Source of the DNA: Bacillota bacterium
GTDB lineage: Bacteria; Bacillota; GCA-003054495; Carboxydocellales; JAJZTU01
Length of the DNA: 17,057 bases
Direction: 5' to 3'
NCBI GenBank assembly: GCA_021848765.1
Contig: JAJZTU010000039.1
Coordinates: 1 to 17,057, forward strand
Below the pieces are notes generated by a model that was not told the origin of the DNA, did not search any database, and saw only the letters and a program-made list of their open reading frames with translations. Shown piece after piece: positions 1-7,322 of the stretch (position 1 is its first letter; each line of letters starts with the position of its first letter). Position numbers and translations under genes: made by a program.

Positions 1-47
1 CCAAAGTAATTCTAAAAAGAGCGCAGGAGTTAGCAGCGGTAGCCTAA
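1..47 (+). CDS. tnpB: 3' end of a TnpB-like (IS200/IS605 OrfB) protein, partial
   Basis: An open frame enters from the left edge (codons begin at 3) and ends at TAA 45-47, giving the tail KVILKRAQELAAVA. This resembles the usual end of TnpB proteins, where a DRDxNAA stretch is followed by an (N/K)IL-(K/R)R helix. The identification is supported mainly by what follows: a structured region ending in a GAAGC-CCC...GGGG-ATTCAC element, typical of the right end of IS200/IS605 and IS1341-type elements. The catalytic RuvC residues and zinc finger lie outside the window, so activity cannot be judged. A 14-residue match is weak on its own; the context raises confidence. Confidence 0.55.
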   Translation, partial: KVILKRAQELAAVA

Positions 48-211
48 CTCAGCAAATAACTTCACCGTAGGGAGGGAATGCCCCGAACGGGATAGGTGTC
101 TACCTATCGAACGCTTGTGGAGACTGTCTAAGACTCTACTATCGTAGAGCAGTAGTCGCTGAAGCAAGAAGCCCCTACCTCCTAGCGAAGCGTAGGTGGG
201 GGATCATTCAC
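27..211 (+). ncRNA. Probable TnpB omega-RNA (right-end RNA) scaffold
   Basis: Four stems can be drawn in order: 27-33 with 44-50 (GAGTTAG/CTAACTC), 91-97 with 102-108 (GATAGGT/ACCTATC, 4-base loop), 134-139 with 144-149 (CTCTAC/GTAGAG, 4-base loop) and 172-180 with 194-202 (9 pairs). The first stem overlaps the end of the tnpB frame. In characterised TnpB systems the 3' end of the tnpB transcript forms the omega-RNA, and the guide is the sequence just beyond the element end. That would place the guide at about 212-231. The boundaries and expression are inferred. Confidence 0.5.
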
Positions 212-239
212 TATGTAACACTATAAAGGAGAAAATAAA

Positions 240-944
240 ATGAATTTAGATCTAAACGAAAAAACACCGATTATTACAAATCCTCGCAGGTGGGGATCGG
301 GAATGCGTGTCCTCGTGATGACCGCTGTCTCGGCGGAGAGGGACGCGGTGTTGCGTGGGCTACACAGCGATACAAGGTTTGACGTTTTGGTGGCGGGCGT
401 CGGCCCGGCAGCGGCTGCAGCCAACACGGCAAAGGTGTTGGCAACTGCCGAGTACGACATGGTCGTGAGCGCTGGTATCGGTGGAGGCTTTCCTGGTATG
501 GCTGAGGTGGGCTCCCTCGTGGTGGCGAACGAGATCGTCGCCGCCGATTTAGGAGTGGAGACCCCGGAAGGTTTTAGTAGTTTGGATGAGTTGGGATTCG
601 GCTCCACCCGCGTCCAGGTCGATGATAACCTGGTGAACCGGGTGACTGGGGCGCTGCTCGCGGCTGGGCTGCCGGTCAGTACTGGACCTGTGCTCACGGT
701 ATCGACGGTGACTGGTACGGCTGGGAGTGCCGCAGAAATGGCCTCTCGGGTGCCGGGGGCCACCGCTGAGGCCATGGAGGGGTATGGCGTGGCAATCGCG
801 GCCCACGATCGCGGTGTGCCAATACTTGAGATCCGCGCAATCTCCAACTCGGTCGGTCCACGAGACCGGGCCGCATGGCGTATCAAAGAGGCTCTGGACG
901 TGCTGGAAGCAGCTAGCTCAGTATTATCCGAGGTGCTTCTATGA
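240..944 (+). CDS. mqnB: Futalosine hydrolase
   Basis: Cleaves futalosine to hypoxanthine and dehypoxanthine futalosine in the futalosine route to menaquinone; cytoplasmic. It is a nucleoside-phosphorylase/MTAN-fold protein. The visible motifs are a glycine-rich GVGPAAAAANTAKVL strand-helix near residues 59-73, SAGIGGGFPG near 79-88, EAMEGYG at 177-183 and RAISNSVGPRDR at 199-210, which is characteristic of this family. The 234-aa frame starts at ATG 240 behind AAAGGAG (225-231). A second start, ATG 303 behind AGGTGGGG (288-295), gives a protein beginning MRVLVMTAVSAERDAV, which is where family members normally begin. The stop overlaps the mqnD start (ATGA, 941-944). Codons are much more GC-rich from about 288 on than in the genes from 1981 onward, which suggests transfer, plausibly from an actinobacterium. 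Confidence 0.88.
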   Translation: MNLDLNEKTPIITNPRRWGSGMRVLVMTAVSAERDAVLRGLHSDTRFDVLVAGVGPAAAAANTAKVLATAEYDMVVSAGIGGGFPGMAEVGSLVVANEIVAADLGVETPEGFSSLDELGFGSTRVQVDDNLVNRVTGALLAAGLPVSTGPVLTVSTVTGTAGSAAEMASRVPGATAEAMEGYGVAIAAHDRGVPILEIRAISNSVGPRDRAAWRIKEALDVLEAASSVLSEVLL

Positions 945-1783
945 AAATTGCCTTCTCCCCTTGCCCCAACGACACGTTCATTTTCCACGCTTGGGTACAC
1001 GGACTCATACCTGGGGCACCGAAGCTTGACGTCACCTACGCAGATATCGACATCACGAACAGTATGGCAGCCAGCTCCAACGGGCCGGAGGTGGTCAAGA
1101 TCTCGTACGCGGCTCTACCATGGGTGTTGTCCGAGTACGCGCTGCTGCCATGCGGGGGAGCCTTGGGTAGAGGCTGCGGGCCGCTGGTACTTACGTCAAA
1201 CAGAGCAGATACCACCAAGGATCCAGCGGTGCTGGCCGGCAGACGGGTGGCGGTACCCAGTGAGCGATCAACCGCCTACTTACTGTTCCGGTTGTGGGCA
1301 GCTCAACACGTGCCAGGGGGCGTGGGCGAGATTGTGGTTCTGCCGTTTCACGAGATCATGCCGGTGGTGCGAGATGGTTTGGTTGATGCTGGGCTTGTGA
1401 TCCACGAGGCGCGCTTCACCTACCCGACCTATGGGCTAACCCTCTTGGCCGACTTAGGCAGTTGGTGGGAGGCCGATACCAACCTGCCGATTCCGCTGGG
1501 AGCGATCATCGCCCGTCGGTCACTGGATCTACCTGCGATCGCCGGCTGGATTCGGGCATCGGTTAAACACGCGTGGGCACACCCGGAGGTGTCGCAGCAG
1601 TACGTACTACGCCACGCCCAAGAGTTGTCTCCTGAAGTAGTACAAGCGCACATTAAGCTTTACGTGAACGAGTTCACCGCCAATTTAGGCCAGACAGGGT
1701 ATGAGGCGGTAACCTCCCTGCTCAGGCGGGCTTCGCAAGAAGGGCTAGTACCAAAGGTGGATTTGGCGGCGCTGCGTTTATAA
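941..1783 (+). CDS. mqnD: 1,4-dihydroxy-6-naphthoate synthase
   Basis: Converts cyclic dehypoxanthinyl futalosine to 1,4-dihydroxy-6-naphthoate, the step after MqnC in the futalosine menaquinone pathway. It is a two-lobed periplasmic-binding-protein-like enzyme of 280 aa, the normal length. The hallmarks visible are SPCPNDTFIF at 6-15 and a VIHEARF segment with His155 (the family's catalytic histidine lies in this motif). Also present are a CGGALGRGCGPLV stretch near residues 71-83 and WWEADTNLPIPLGAI in the middle. The last two stretches are phrased as in actinobacterial MqnD. The start ATG 941 overlaps the mqnB stop by 4 bases, so translation is coupled. GC-rich like mqnB. No mqnA, mqnC or mqnE follows. 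Confidence 0.9.
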   Translation: MKIAFSPCPNDTFIFHAWVHGLIPGAPKLDVTYADIDITNSMAASSNGPEVVKISYAALPWVLSEYALLPCGGALGRGCGPLVLTSNRADTTKDPAVLAGRRVAVPSERSTAYLLFRLWAAQHVPGGVGEIVVLPFHEIMPVVRDGLVDAGLVIHEARFTYPTYGLTLLADLGSWWEADTNLPIPLGAIIARRSLDLPAIAGWIRASVKHAWAHPEVSQQYVLRHAQELSPEVVQAHIKLYVNEFTANLGQTGYEAVTSLLRRASQEGLVPKVDLAALRL

Positions 1784-1918
1784 ATGAAGTCGAGAGAGAG
1801 GCCATCCTTTACGGGATGACCAATTTCAAATTTGAATTAAAAATGAATAGTATCTTCATACATGCGGTAATTGCAGTAGAGCCGATGAAGGAGCCAAATG
1901 GGGCAAAAACTACTTTTG

Positions 1919-1947
1919 GTGACAAATAAAGCCCATTGTGGTAGAAT
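1919..1947 (+). promoter_or_regulatory. Candidate sigma-A promoter for the nucleoside transporter operon
   Basis: GTGACA (1919-1924, five of six to TTGACA) is followed after exactly 17 bases by TAGAAT (1942-1947, five of six to TATAAT). Transcription would start near 1954, about 27 bases before the lipoprotein ATG at 1981. The -10 forms the left end of a palindrome listed separately. Assigned by pattern only. Confidence 0.5.
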
Positions 1948-1964
1948 TTATATATAAAATTCTA
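1942..1964. promoter_or_regulatory. Palindrome over the -10 and start site; candidate operator
   Basis: The arms TAGAATTT (1942-1949) and AAATTCTA (1957-1964) are perfect 8-base inverted repeats around a 7-base AT spacer. The left arm contains the proposed -10 and the right arm would sit just after the start site. A repressor bound here would block the promoter of the nucleoside uptake operon. It could also be only chance symmetry in AT-rich promoter DNA. No known operator consensus was recognised. Confidence 0.4.
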
Positions 1965-1980
1965 TAAAAGGGGTGGGCAA

Positions 1981-3099
1981 ATGAAAAAAATATTTACAAG
2001 CGTACTTTTGGTATTGGTGATGGTTATTTCTGTAGTAGCTGCCGGATGTTCCAGCAAGGAGAGCAGCTCACAAAAAGACAGTAAGGAGACCAGCCCAGCA
2101 AAAGAGTCTGTTAAGGTTGGAATGGTTACTGATTCGGGTACAATTGATGATAAGTCCTTCAACCAGGGCACATGGGAAGGCATCCTCAAGTACAAGAATG
2201 AAAAGAAAACCATCGAGGAAAAGTATCTGCAGCCATCGGGAGAACAGCATACCGATTATGTGAACGCTGTCAATGACCTGGTGGATTCGGGCTACAAGAT
2301 TATCGTAACTCCCGGCTTCAAGTTTGAAACAGCTATTAATGAAGCCGCTTCCAACCACAAAGATACCACATTTATTTTAATTGACGGCATGACCCATAAG
2401 GGAGACTTCAAATTTGTTAAGCATGACAACGTTGTAAGTGTTTTCTTTAAAGAGAATGAATCGGCATTTCTGGCCGGTGTGGCTGCAGCACTGTCGACCA
2501 ATACAGGAAAGCTCGGGTTTATCGGGGGCATGGAGATACCCCCTGTTCAACGCTTCGGCTGGGGCTATCAGGCTGGTGTAAAATATGCCAATGAAAAATT
2601 TGGGACCAAAGCTGAGATTGTGGATTATCTATACCAGGGCAGCTTTAATGATACCGCTGCCGGTCAGACGTTGGCTGCAGGTATGTACAACAAGGGTGTA
2701 GATATCATCTTCCATGCGGCAGGCAGTGTAGGTATCGGAGTATTCAACGAAGCAAAACAGCGTGCAGAAAAAGGCCAAAAGGTTTATGTCATTGGTGTTG
2801 ACGTAGACCAGTTTGAAACGGGTAAAATATCCAGCGGCAAGTCTGTTACCTTGACTTCGGCTATGAAGAGAATTGATGTGGCAGCCTATGACTACATTGA
2901 TGCCAAACTGAAAGGTAAATTCCCCGGCGGAGAAATCATCACCCTCTCATTGGCTGAAAATGGTGTGGGTTTGCCGGAAAACAACCCTAACTTGTCTGAA
3001 GATACCATTAAGAAAATAGCGGAAGTTAAAAAAGAAATTCTGGAAAAGAAAATCACAGTGCCTTCCACTAAGGAGGAATTGGCTGCATTTAAGAAATAG
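1981..3099 (+). CDS. BMP-family nucleoside-binding lipoprotein of an ABC importer
   Basis: Extracellular substrate-binding lipoprotein of the PnrA/BmpA/NupN (Bmp, PF02608) family, which captures purine nucleosides such as guanosine for the membrane complex encoded downstream. The N terminus is a lipoprotein signal: Lys2-Lys3, a hydrophobic stretch to about residue 20, then AAGC with the lipidated Cys23, followed by a Ser/Lys/Glu-rich linker. The mature domain opens with the family signature GMVTDSGTIDDKSFNQGTWEG (about residues 48-68). Also present are the typical FKENESAFLAG and GFIGGM-x-PPVQRFGWGYQAG segments. Length 372 aa, normal. RBS AAAAGGGG lies just before ATG 1981. An intrinsic terminator-like hairpin separates it from the ATPase gene, an arrangement that gives extra binding protein relative to the membrane parts. 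The exact nucleoside preference is not readable. Confidence 0.92.
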   Translation: MKKIFTSVLLVLVMVISVVAAGCSSKESSSQKDSKETSPAKESVKVGMVTDSGTIDDKSFNQGTWEGILKYKNEKKTIEEKYLQPSGEQHTDYVNAVNDLVDSGYKIIVTPGFKFETAINEAASNHKDTTFILIDGMTHKGDFKFVKHDNVVSVFFKENESAFLAGVAAALSTNTGKLGFIGGMEIPPVQRFGWGYQAGVKYANEKFGTKAEIVDYLYQGSFNDTAAGQTLAAGMYNKGVDIIFHAAGSVGIGVFNEAKQRAEKGQKVYVIGVDVDQFETGKISSGKSVTLTSAMKRIDVAAYDYIDAKLKGKFPGGEIITLSLAENGVGLPENNPNLSEDTIKKIAEVKKEILEKKITVPSTKEELAAFKK

Positions 3100-3110
3100 T
3101 GTTTTGACAG

Positions 3111-3154
3111 AAGGGAAAACGGATCTTTGCCCAGAGACCCGTTTTCCCTTTTTT
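3111..3154 (+). terminator. Rho-independent terminator/attenuating hairpin inside the transporter operon
   Basis: The 12-base arms AAGGGAAAACGG (3111-3122) and CCGTTTTCCCTT (3139-3150) are perfectly complementary around a 16-base loop, and six Ts run through 3149-3154. It begins 12 bases after the lipoprotein stop and ends 34 bases before the ATPase start. No promoter is evident after it, so partial read-through is probably how the ATPase and permeases are made at a lower level. Confidence 0.85.
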
Positions 3155-3188
3155 ATTATCTGACAGGATAAACTCTGGAGGACGAGAA

Positions 3189-4715
3189 ATGACATATGTA
3201 ATTGAGATGTTAAATATCCGCAAGGAGTTTCCGGGGATTGTTGCCAATGATGACATTACCCTTCAGGTAAAACCGGGGGAAATTCATGCCCTGCTGGGGG
3301 AAAACGGCGCCGGCAAGTCGACCTTGATGTCTGTGCTGTTTGGCTTGTATCAACCTGAACGGGGAACTATCAAGGTGCAAGGGAAAGAGGTCAGGATTGC
3401 CAACCCGAATGTTGCCAATGCTTTAGGGATTGGTATGGTGCACCAGCATTTCAAGCTGGTACACAATTTTACCGTTACCGAAAATATCATCTTGGGCATG
3501 GAAAGAATGAGAAACGGCAGGATTGACATTCATACTGCTGCCAGACGTATCCAGGAGCTGTCGGCCCGTTACCGGCTGAGTGTGGACCCGTATGCCCGGA
3601 TTGAGGATATTTCGGTGGGAATGCAGCAGAGGGTTGAAATTCTGAAAATGCTCTACCGGGATGCGGAAATTCTGATTTTTGATGAACCTACCGCCGTGCT
3701 GACACCGCAGGAAATTGTCGAGCTCATGGATATTATGAGAAAAATGGCGGCGGAAGGCAAAACAATTCTTTTGATTACCCATAAGCTTAAGGAAATCAAG
3801 GCGGCAGCTGATCGGTGCACTATTATCCGCAAAGGAAAAACAATTGCCACCCTGGATGTGCAAGAGACAACGGGAGAAAAAATGGCGGAACTGATGGTGG
3901 GGCGGCCGGTAACCTTCAAGCTTGAAAAAAAGCAGGCCCAACCAGGTGAAGAAGTGCTCAGGATTGAAAACCTAAATGTCAGGGATCAGAGAGGGCTTCC
4001 TGCTGTAAAAAACGTGAATCTATCGGCCAGGGCAGGAGAAATCGTTGGAGTAGCCGGGGTGGATGGCAACGGTCAAACCCAGCTGGTTGATGCTATTACC
4101 GGGCTGCGGAAAATAGAGTCGGGGCGGGTATTGCTGCATGGAGCGGATATCAGCAGTCTACCCGTTAGAAACAGGAATGAAGCTGGGTTGGGACATATCC
4201 CTGAGGACAGGCACAAACACGGCCTGGTTTTGGATTTTAACCTTGAAGACAATATGATCCTGGAAACATACTACCAGGAGCCTTTTTCCAAGTTCGGCGT
4301 CCTGAAAAGAGAAGCCATCCGTAAGTATGCCGCGGGTTTGATAGAACAGTTTGACGTGCGTGCCGGGCAGGGCGGACAAACCTTGGCAAGAAGCATGTCA
4401 GGTGGTAATCAGCAGAAAGCGATTATTGCCCGTGAGATTGACCGGTCGCCTTCATTGATGGTGGTTGTACAGCCAACACGGGGGCTGGATGTTGGAGCTG
4501 TGGAGTATATTCACAGGAGGATTCTGGATGAACGCGATAAGGGGAAAACCATCCTGCTGTTTTCTCTTGAACTGGATGAGATATTAAACCTATCTGACCG
4601 GATTCTAGTTATGTATGAAGGAGAAATCGTTGGTAGATTAGATGCCGCCGATACGAATGAGAATGAACTTGGGCTCATAATGGCAGGCGCAGGGGGAAGA
4701 GATCGGCATGCGTAA
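3189..4715 (+). CDS. nupO: Nucleoside ABC transporter, double ATP-binding protein
   Basis: Cytoplasmic ATPase that drives the importer, with two fused ABC domains as in B. subtilis NupO (YufO). Domain 1 has Walker A GENGAGKST (37-45), signature SVGMQQR (142-148), Walker B ILIFDEP (161-167) and switch His198. Domain 2 has a degenerate Walker A, GVDGNGQTQ (290-298, no GKS/T), signature SGGNQQK (404-410) and a Walker B-like LMVVVQPTRGLD (423-434) in which the usual DEP is VQP. This asymmetry is normal for the family: one site hydrolyses and the other mainly binds. 508 aa is the usual length. RBS TGGAGGA precedes ATG 3189. The 3' end overlaps the next gene by 8 bases. Confidence 0.92.
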   Translation: MTYVIEMLNIRKEFPGIVANDDITLQVKPGEIHALLGENGAGKSTLMSVLFGLYQPERGTIKVQGKEVRIANPNVANALGIGMVHQHFKLVHNFTVTENIILGMERMRNGRIDIHTAARRIQELSARYRLSVDPYARIEDISVGMQQRVEILKMLYRDAEILIFDEPTAVLTPQEIVELMDIMRKMAAEGKTILLITHKLKEIKAAADRCTIIRKGKTIATLDVQETTGEKMAELMVGRPVTFKLEKKQAQPGEEVLRIENLNVRDQRGLPAVKNVNLSARAGEIVGVAGVDGNGQTQLVDAITGLRKIESGRVLLHGADISSLPVRNRNEAGLGHIPEDRHKHGLVLDFNLEDNMILETYYQEPFSKFGVLKREAIRKYAAGLIEQFDVRAGQGGQTLARSMSGGNQQKAIIAREIDRSPSLMVVVQPTRGLDVGAVEYIHRRILDERDKGKTILLFSLELDEILNLSDRILVMYEGEIVGRLDAADTNENELGLIMAGAGGRDRHA

Positions 4716-5799
4716 GTGGATTTTGTTTTTTACCAGTGAGAGGAACCAAAAAATAATTGTTCCGTTTCTTGCGGTAATGTTAGGGTTTTTGGTAGGAGCA
4801 TTAGTTATGCTGTTTTCAGGGTACAATCCGGTGGAAGCTTATCTGGCATTGCTAAAGGGAGCGGGGCTGCTGGGCAATATAAAAAGGTTTGGAGATACAC
4901 TGCTATCCATGACAACTCTGACCCTGACCGGCCTTTCGGTCGCGTTTGCGTTCAGGACAGGCCTGTTTAATATCGGCGCTGCGGGGCAGATGCTGATGGG
5001 TGGCTTTGTAGCAGTGTATGTCGGTGTAACTCTTTCGCTACCTTGGGTTGTCCATATGCTCCTGGCTGTGTTTGCTGCTGTGCTTACAGGAGCTTTATGG
5101 GCCTTCCTGCCGGGCCTGTTGAAGGCCAAATTCAAAATTCATGAAGTTGTTACAACCATCATGATGAATTGGATTGCGTACTGGAGTGTATATTATTTGG
5201 TGCCCACCTACATTCCTGGACATTTTAACACCGAGTCTATACCCATCAAGCCAACGGCCACCTTAAGAGTGGAATGGCTTACCCAGCTTTTTCATGGTTC
5301 CTATGTAAACATCGGTCTGTTTTTTGCCCTGGCGGCAGTGGTTATTATCTGGTGGGTAATGGAAAAAACTGTTTTCGGGTATGAGTTAAAGGCGGTGGGT
5401 TTTAATGGCCAGGCAGCTAAATATGCGGGCATGAAAGTCAGCCGAAACATCATTTTATCCATGATGATTGCGGGAGGGCTGGCCGGGTTGGCCGGTGCAG
5501 TTTTTTATCTGGGATACACGGACAATATCAAAATCGGTGTGCTTCCATCCCAGGGTTTTGATGGGATTGCAGTTGCTCTATTGGGTTTGAATAACCCCTT
5601 CGGGGTTGCTCTGGCAGCTTTTTTGTTTGGGTTTATGAATGCAGGCAAGCTTTTCATGCAGTCGGCAACCGCAGTGCCTAATGAGCTGGTTCCGATCATC
5701 AATGCAATTATCATCTTTTTTGCCGCCATCTATCTAATGATTAAAATCTGGCTGCAAAAAATCGGCAAGCGTTTTAGCGAAGGTGGAGGTGACGAATAA
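4708..5799 (+). CDS. nupP: Nucleoside ABC transporter permease 1
   Basis: Integral membrane subunit of the BPD_transp_2 (BmpC/YufP) type, 363 aa, pairing with the 316-aa permease that follows. Hydrophobic membrane segments alternate with short loops throughout. The family landmarks are the stretch AFRTGLFNIGAAGQMLMGG near residues 81-99, EVVTTIMMNWIAYW near 146-159, GLAGAVFYLGYTD near 257-269 and GFDGIAVALLGLNNPFGV near 281-298. The gene starts inside the end of the ATPase gene (ATG 4708, 8-base overlap) and its TAA shares the A of the next ATG, so the three are probably co-translated. Confidence 0.9.
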   Translation: MRKWILFFTSERNQKIIVPFLAVMLGFLVGALVMLFSGYNPVEAYLALLKGAGLLGNIKRFGDTLLSMTTLTLTGLSVAFAFRTGLFNIGAAGQMLMGGFVAVYVGVTLSLPWVVHMLLAVFAAVLTGALWAFLPGLLKAKFKIHEVVTTIMMNWIAYWSVYYLVPTYIPGHFNTESIPIKPTATLRVEWLTQLFHGSYVNIGLFFALAAVVIIWWVMEKTVFGYELKAVGFNGQAAKYAGMKVSRNIILSMMIAGGLAGLAGAVFYLGYTDNIKIGVLPSQGFDGIAVALLGLNNPFGVALAAFLFGFMNAGKLFMQSATAVPNELVPIINAIIIFFAAIYLMIKIWLQKIGKRFSEGGGDE

Positions 5800-6749
5800 T
5801 GTGGGATGCTATTACAAGCATTGTGCCGCTGGCACTGACCTATACAGCACCCTTGCTGGTCATAGCCATCGGCGGGTTGTTCAGCGAACGAAGCGGGGTT
5901 GTTAACATAGGATTGGAAGGGCTGATGGGGATTGGCGCGTTTACATCGGCTTTTATGATATCAACAACCTATGGCTCCCTGGGAGATGTGGCCATTTGGC
6001 TTGGCTTGGCGGCGGCGGCCCTGAGCGGAGGCGTTTTTTCGTTGTTGCATGCATTTGCCAGCGTAACCATGAAGGCTGACCAAGTAGTAAGCGGGACAGC
6101 CGTCAATATCCTCTCATCTGCTATAACGGTATACCTGGCAAGAAGCTTAACGGGTAGCGCCAATATTCAGATTATCAAAGGCTTAATTAGATTCAATGTA
6201 CCGGGACTATCCGCTATTCCGGTAATGGGACCGTTGTTTTTTCAAAATGCCAATATAGCTATATTTATTGTCCTGCTGATTGTATTAATAAGCTGGTATG
6301 TCCTTTACCGTCTTCCGTTCGGACTGAGGCTCAGGGCATGCGGAGAAAACCCGCATGCAGCCGACTCGATGGGTGTGAACGTTATAAAGATGAGGTATGC
6401 AGGAGTCTTTATATCTGGTATACTGGCGGGACTTGGAGGAGGTTTCGTAATAACTACCTATTCGGGAGAATTTTCTCCTCTGGTTTACAGCGGGTTAGGG
6501 TTTCTAGCCCTTGCAGCATTGATTTTCGGTAAATGGAATCCATGGGGAGTATTAGGAGCAGCTTTATTCTTTGGGTTTGCCAAAACCGTTGCAGATATGT
6601 CCAGGTTGTTTGAAGCCCTAAAGACAATGCCCAATATCCTGTTTAACACCTTCCCGTATGTAGCAACTATCGTAGCCCTGGTATTATTTTCAAAAAATGC
6701 TGCAGGCCCAAGGGCTGCGGGGGAACCATACGATGTAGGGAAACGTTAA
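5799..6749 (+). CDS. nupQ: Nucleoside ABC transporter permease 2
   Basis: Second integral membrane subunit (BPD_transp_2, YufQ-like), 316 aa, shorter than its partner as is usual. The diagnostic stretch ERSGVVNIGLEGLMGIGAF lies near residues 30-48. KADQVVSGTAVNIL is near 91-104, RLRACGENPHAADSMGVNV near 176-194 and GLGGGFVITTYSGEFSP near 212-228, each between hydrophobic helices. ATG 5799 overlaps the preceding TAA by one base (TAATG), with a GGAGGTGACG ribosome site in the end of nupP. Only 5 bases separate its stop from the sfsA ATG, so sfsA is probably transcribed with it. Confidence 0.9.
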   Translation: MWDAITSIVPLALTYTAPLLVIAIGGLFSERSGVVNIGLEGLMGIGAFTSAFMISTTYGSLGDVAIWLGLAAAALSGGVFSLLHAFASVTMKADQVVSGTAVNILSSAITVYLARSLTGSANIQIIKGLIRFNVPGLSAIPVMGPLFFQNANIAIFIVLLIVLISWYVLYRLPFGLRLRACGENPHAADSMGVNVIKMRYAGVFISGILAGLGGGFVITTYSGEFSPLVYSGLGFLALAALIFGKWNPWGVLGAALFFGFAKTVADMSRLFEALKTMPNILFNTFPYVATIVALVLFSKNAAGPRAAGEPYDVGKR

Positions 6750-6754
6750 CTTCT

Positions 6755-7252
6755 ATGAAATACCAGAATCTAAAATCCGGTAAATTTATAAAGCGCGTTA
6801 ACAGGTTTATTGCCCATGTGTTTGTGGATAATACTGAACAGATTGTCCATGTGAAAAATACCGGGCGATGTAAAGAATTATTACTACCCGGGGTGGATGT
6901 GATCCTGGAAAAATCAAACAACCCCGGGCGCAAGACTCGATTTTCCCTGATTGGAGTATATAAGGGAGACAGATTGATTAATGTTGATTCACAGGTACCT
7001 ACCCAGGTAGTTTTTGAAGCGCTGTCCTCAGGAGCGATTCAGGAAATAGGTTTAGTGGAGAAGATTTATGAAATGATTGACGCTGTGAAGAATGGATATG
7101 CCGGGTATATCTTTTTTCTTGTCCAAATGAAAGAGGTCGGTTATTTTACACCAAACAAGGCTATGGATCCTGACTTCACAAAGGCTTTGAGATTAGCCGC
7201 AAAAAAGGGAGTGAAAATATTAGCATATAATTCCATTGTTAGGCCCGATTAA
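6755..7252 (+). CDS. sfsA: SfsA homologue with an internal in-frame deletion
   Basis: The ends match SfsA, a DNA-binding protein first named as a sugar fermentation stimulation factor. The N-terminal OB-like half is complete (GKFIKRVNRFIAHV at 9-22, NTGRCKELLLPG at 35-46, KTRFSLIGVYKGDRLINVDSQ at 60-80), and so is the C-terminal part (FFLVQM-x9-FTPN around 120-134, DPDFTKALRLAAKKGVKILAY at 138-158). Full-length SfsA is about 230 aa; this frame is 165. The missing portion is the middle: the RxDF, VEVKxVTL and FPDAPTERGxKHL motifs that form the PD-(D/E)XK-like core. Residue 103-106 (about 7061-7075) runs directly from the 'VEKI' position to the 'EMIDAV' helix. The frame stays open, so a shortened protein may be made, but the putative nuclease site is gone. 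RBS is weak (AGGGAAA). Confidence 0.85.
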   Translation: MKYQNLKSGKFIKRVNRFIAHVFVDNTEQIVHVKNTGRCKELLLPGVDVILEKSNNPGRKTRFSLIGVYKGDRLINVDSQVPTQVVFEALSSGAIQEIGLVEKIYEMIDAVKNGYAGYIFFLVQMKEVGYFTPNKAMDPDFTKALRLAAKKGVKILAYNSIVRPD

Positions 7253-7322
7253 ATTGTTTTAGGGGATAAAGTTGTCATCGAGGGCTTTAGATAGTACCAA
7301 GATTCAATATAGAATAACAAAA

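Larger units (their letters stand above)
1..211 (+). mobile_element. Right end of an IS200/IS605-family (tnpB-bearing) element
   Basis: The segment has the layout of a tnpB right end: gene tail, about 160 bases of hairpin-rich non-coding DNA, a subterminal hairpin (172-180 with 194-202, one G-T pair) and a terminal ATTCAC at 206-211. These elements have no terminal inverted repeats and end in such a foldback plus a short cleavage tetranucleotide/pentanucleotide. The exact boundary (C211) is inferred from the usual TTCAC ending and cannot be confirmed without the left end or an empty site. The DNA just downstream (212-287) is AT-rich, and then the GC-rich mqnB body begins. Confidence 0.6.

Noticed and set aside
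221..1000. Long (259-codon) minus-strand open frame over mqnB
   Set aside because: It lies opposite a well-supported gene in GC-rich DNA, where stop-free antisense frames are common. Its translation is Ser/Thr/Pro/Ala-rich with no family look and there is no ribosome site.
1802..1820. Hairpin GGCCATCC/GGATGACC after mqnD as a terminator
   Set aside because: The stem has a C-A mismatch and no T-tract follows, so it is not listed as a terminator.
1825..1836. Palindrome TTCAAATTTGAA between mqnD and the lipoprotein gene
   Set aside because: Short, purely AT-biased symmetry far from any promoter element; likely chance.
1784..1980. Purine riboswitch before the nucleoside transporter
   Set aside because: I looked for the conserved three-way-junction sequence elements and could not find them; a promoter with a palindrome is seen instead.
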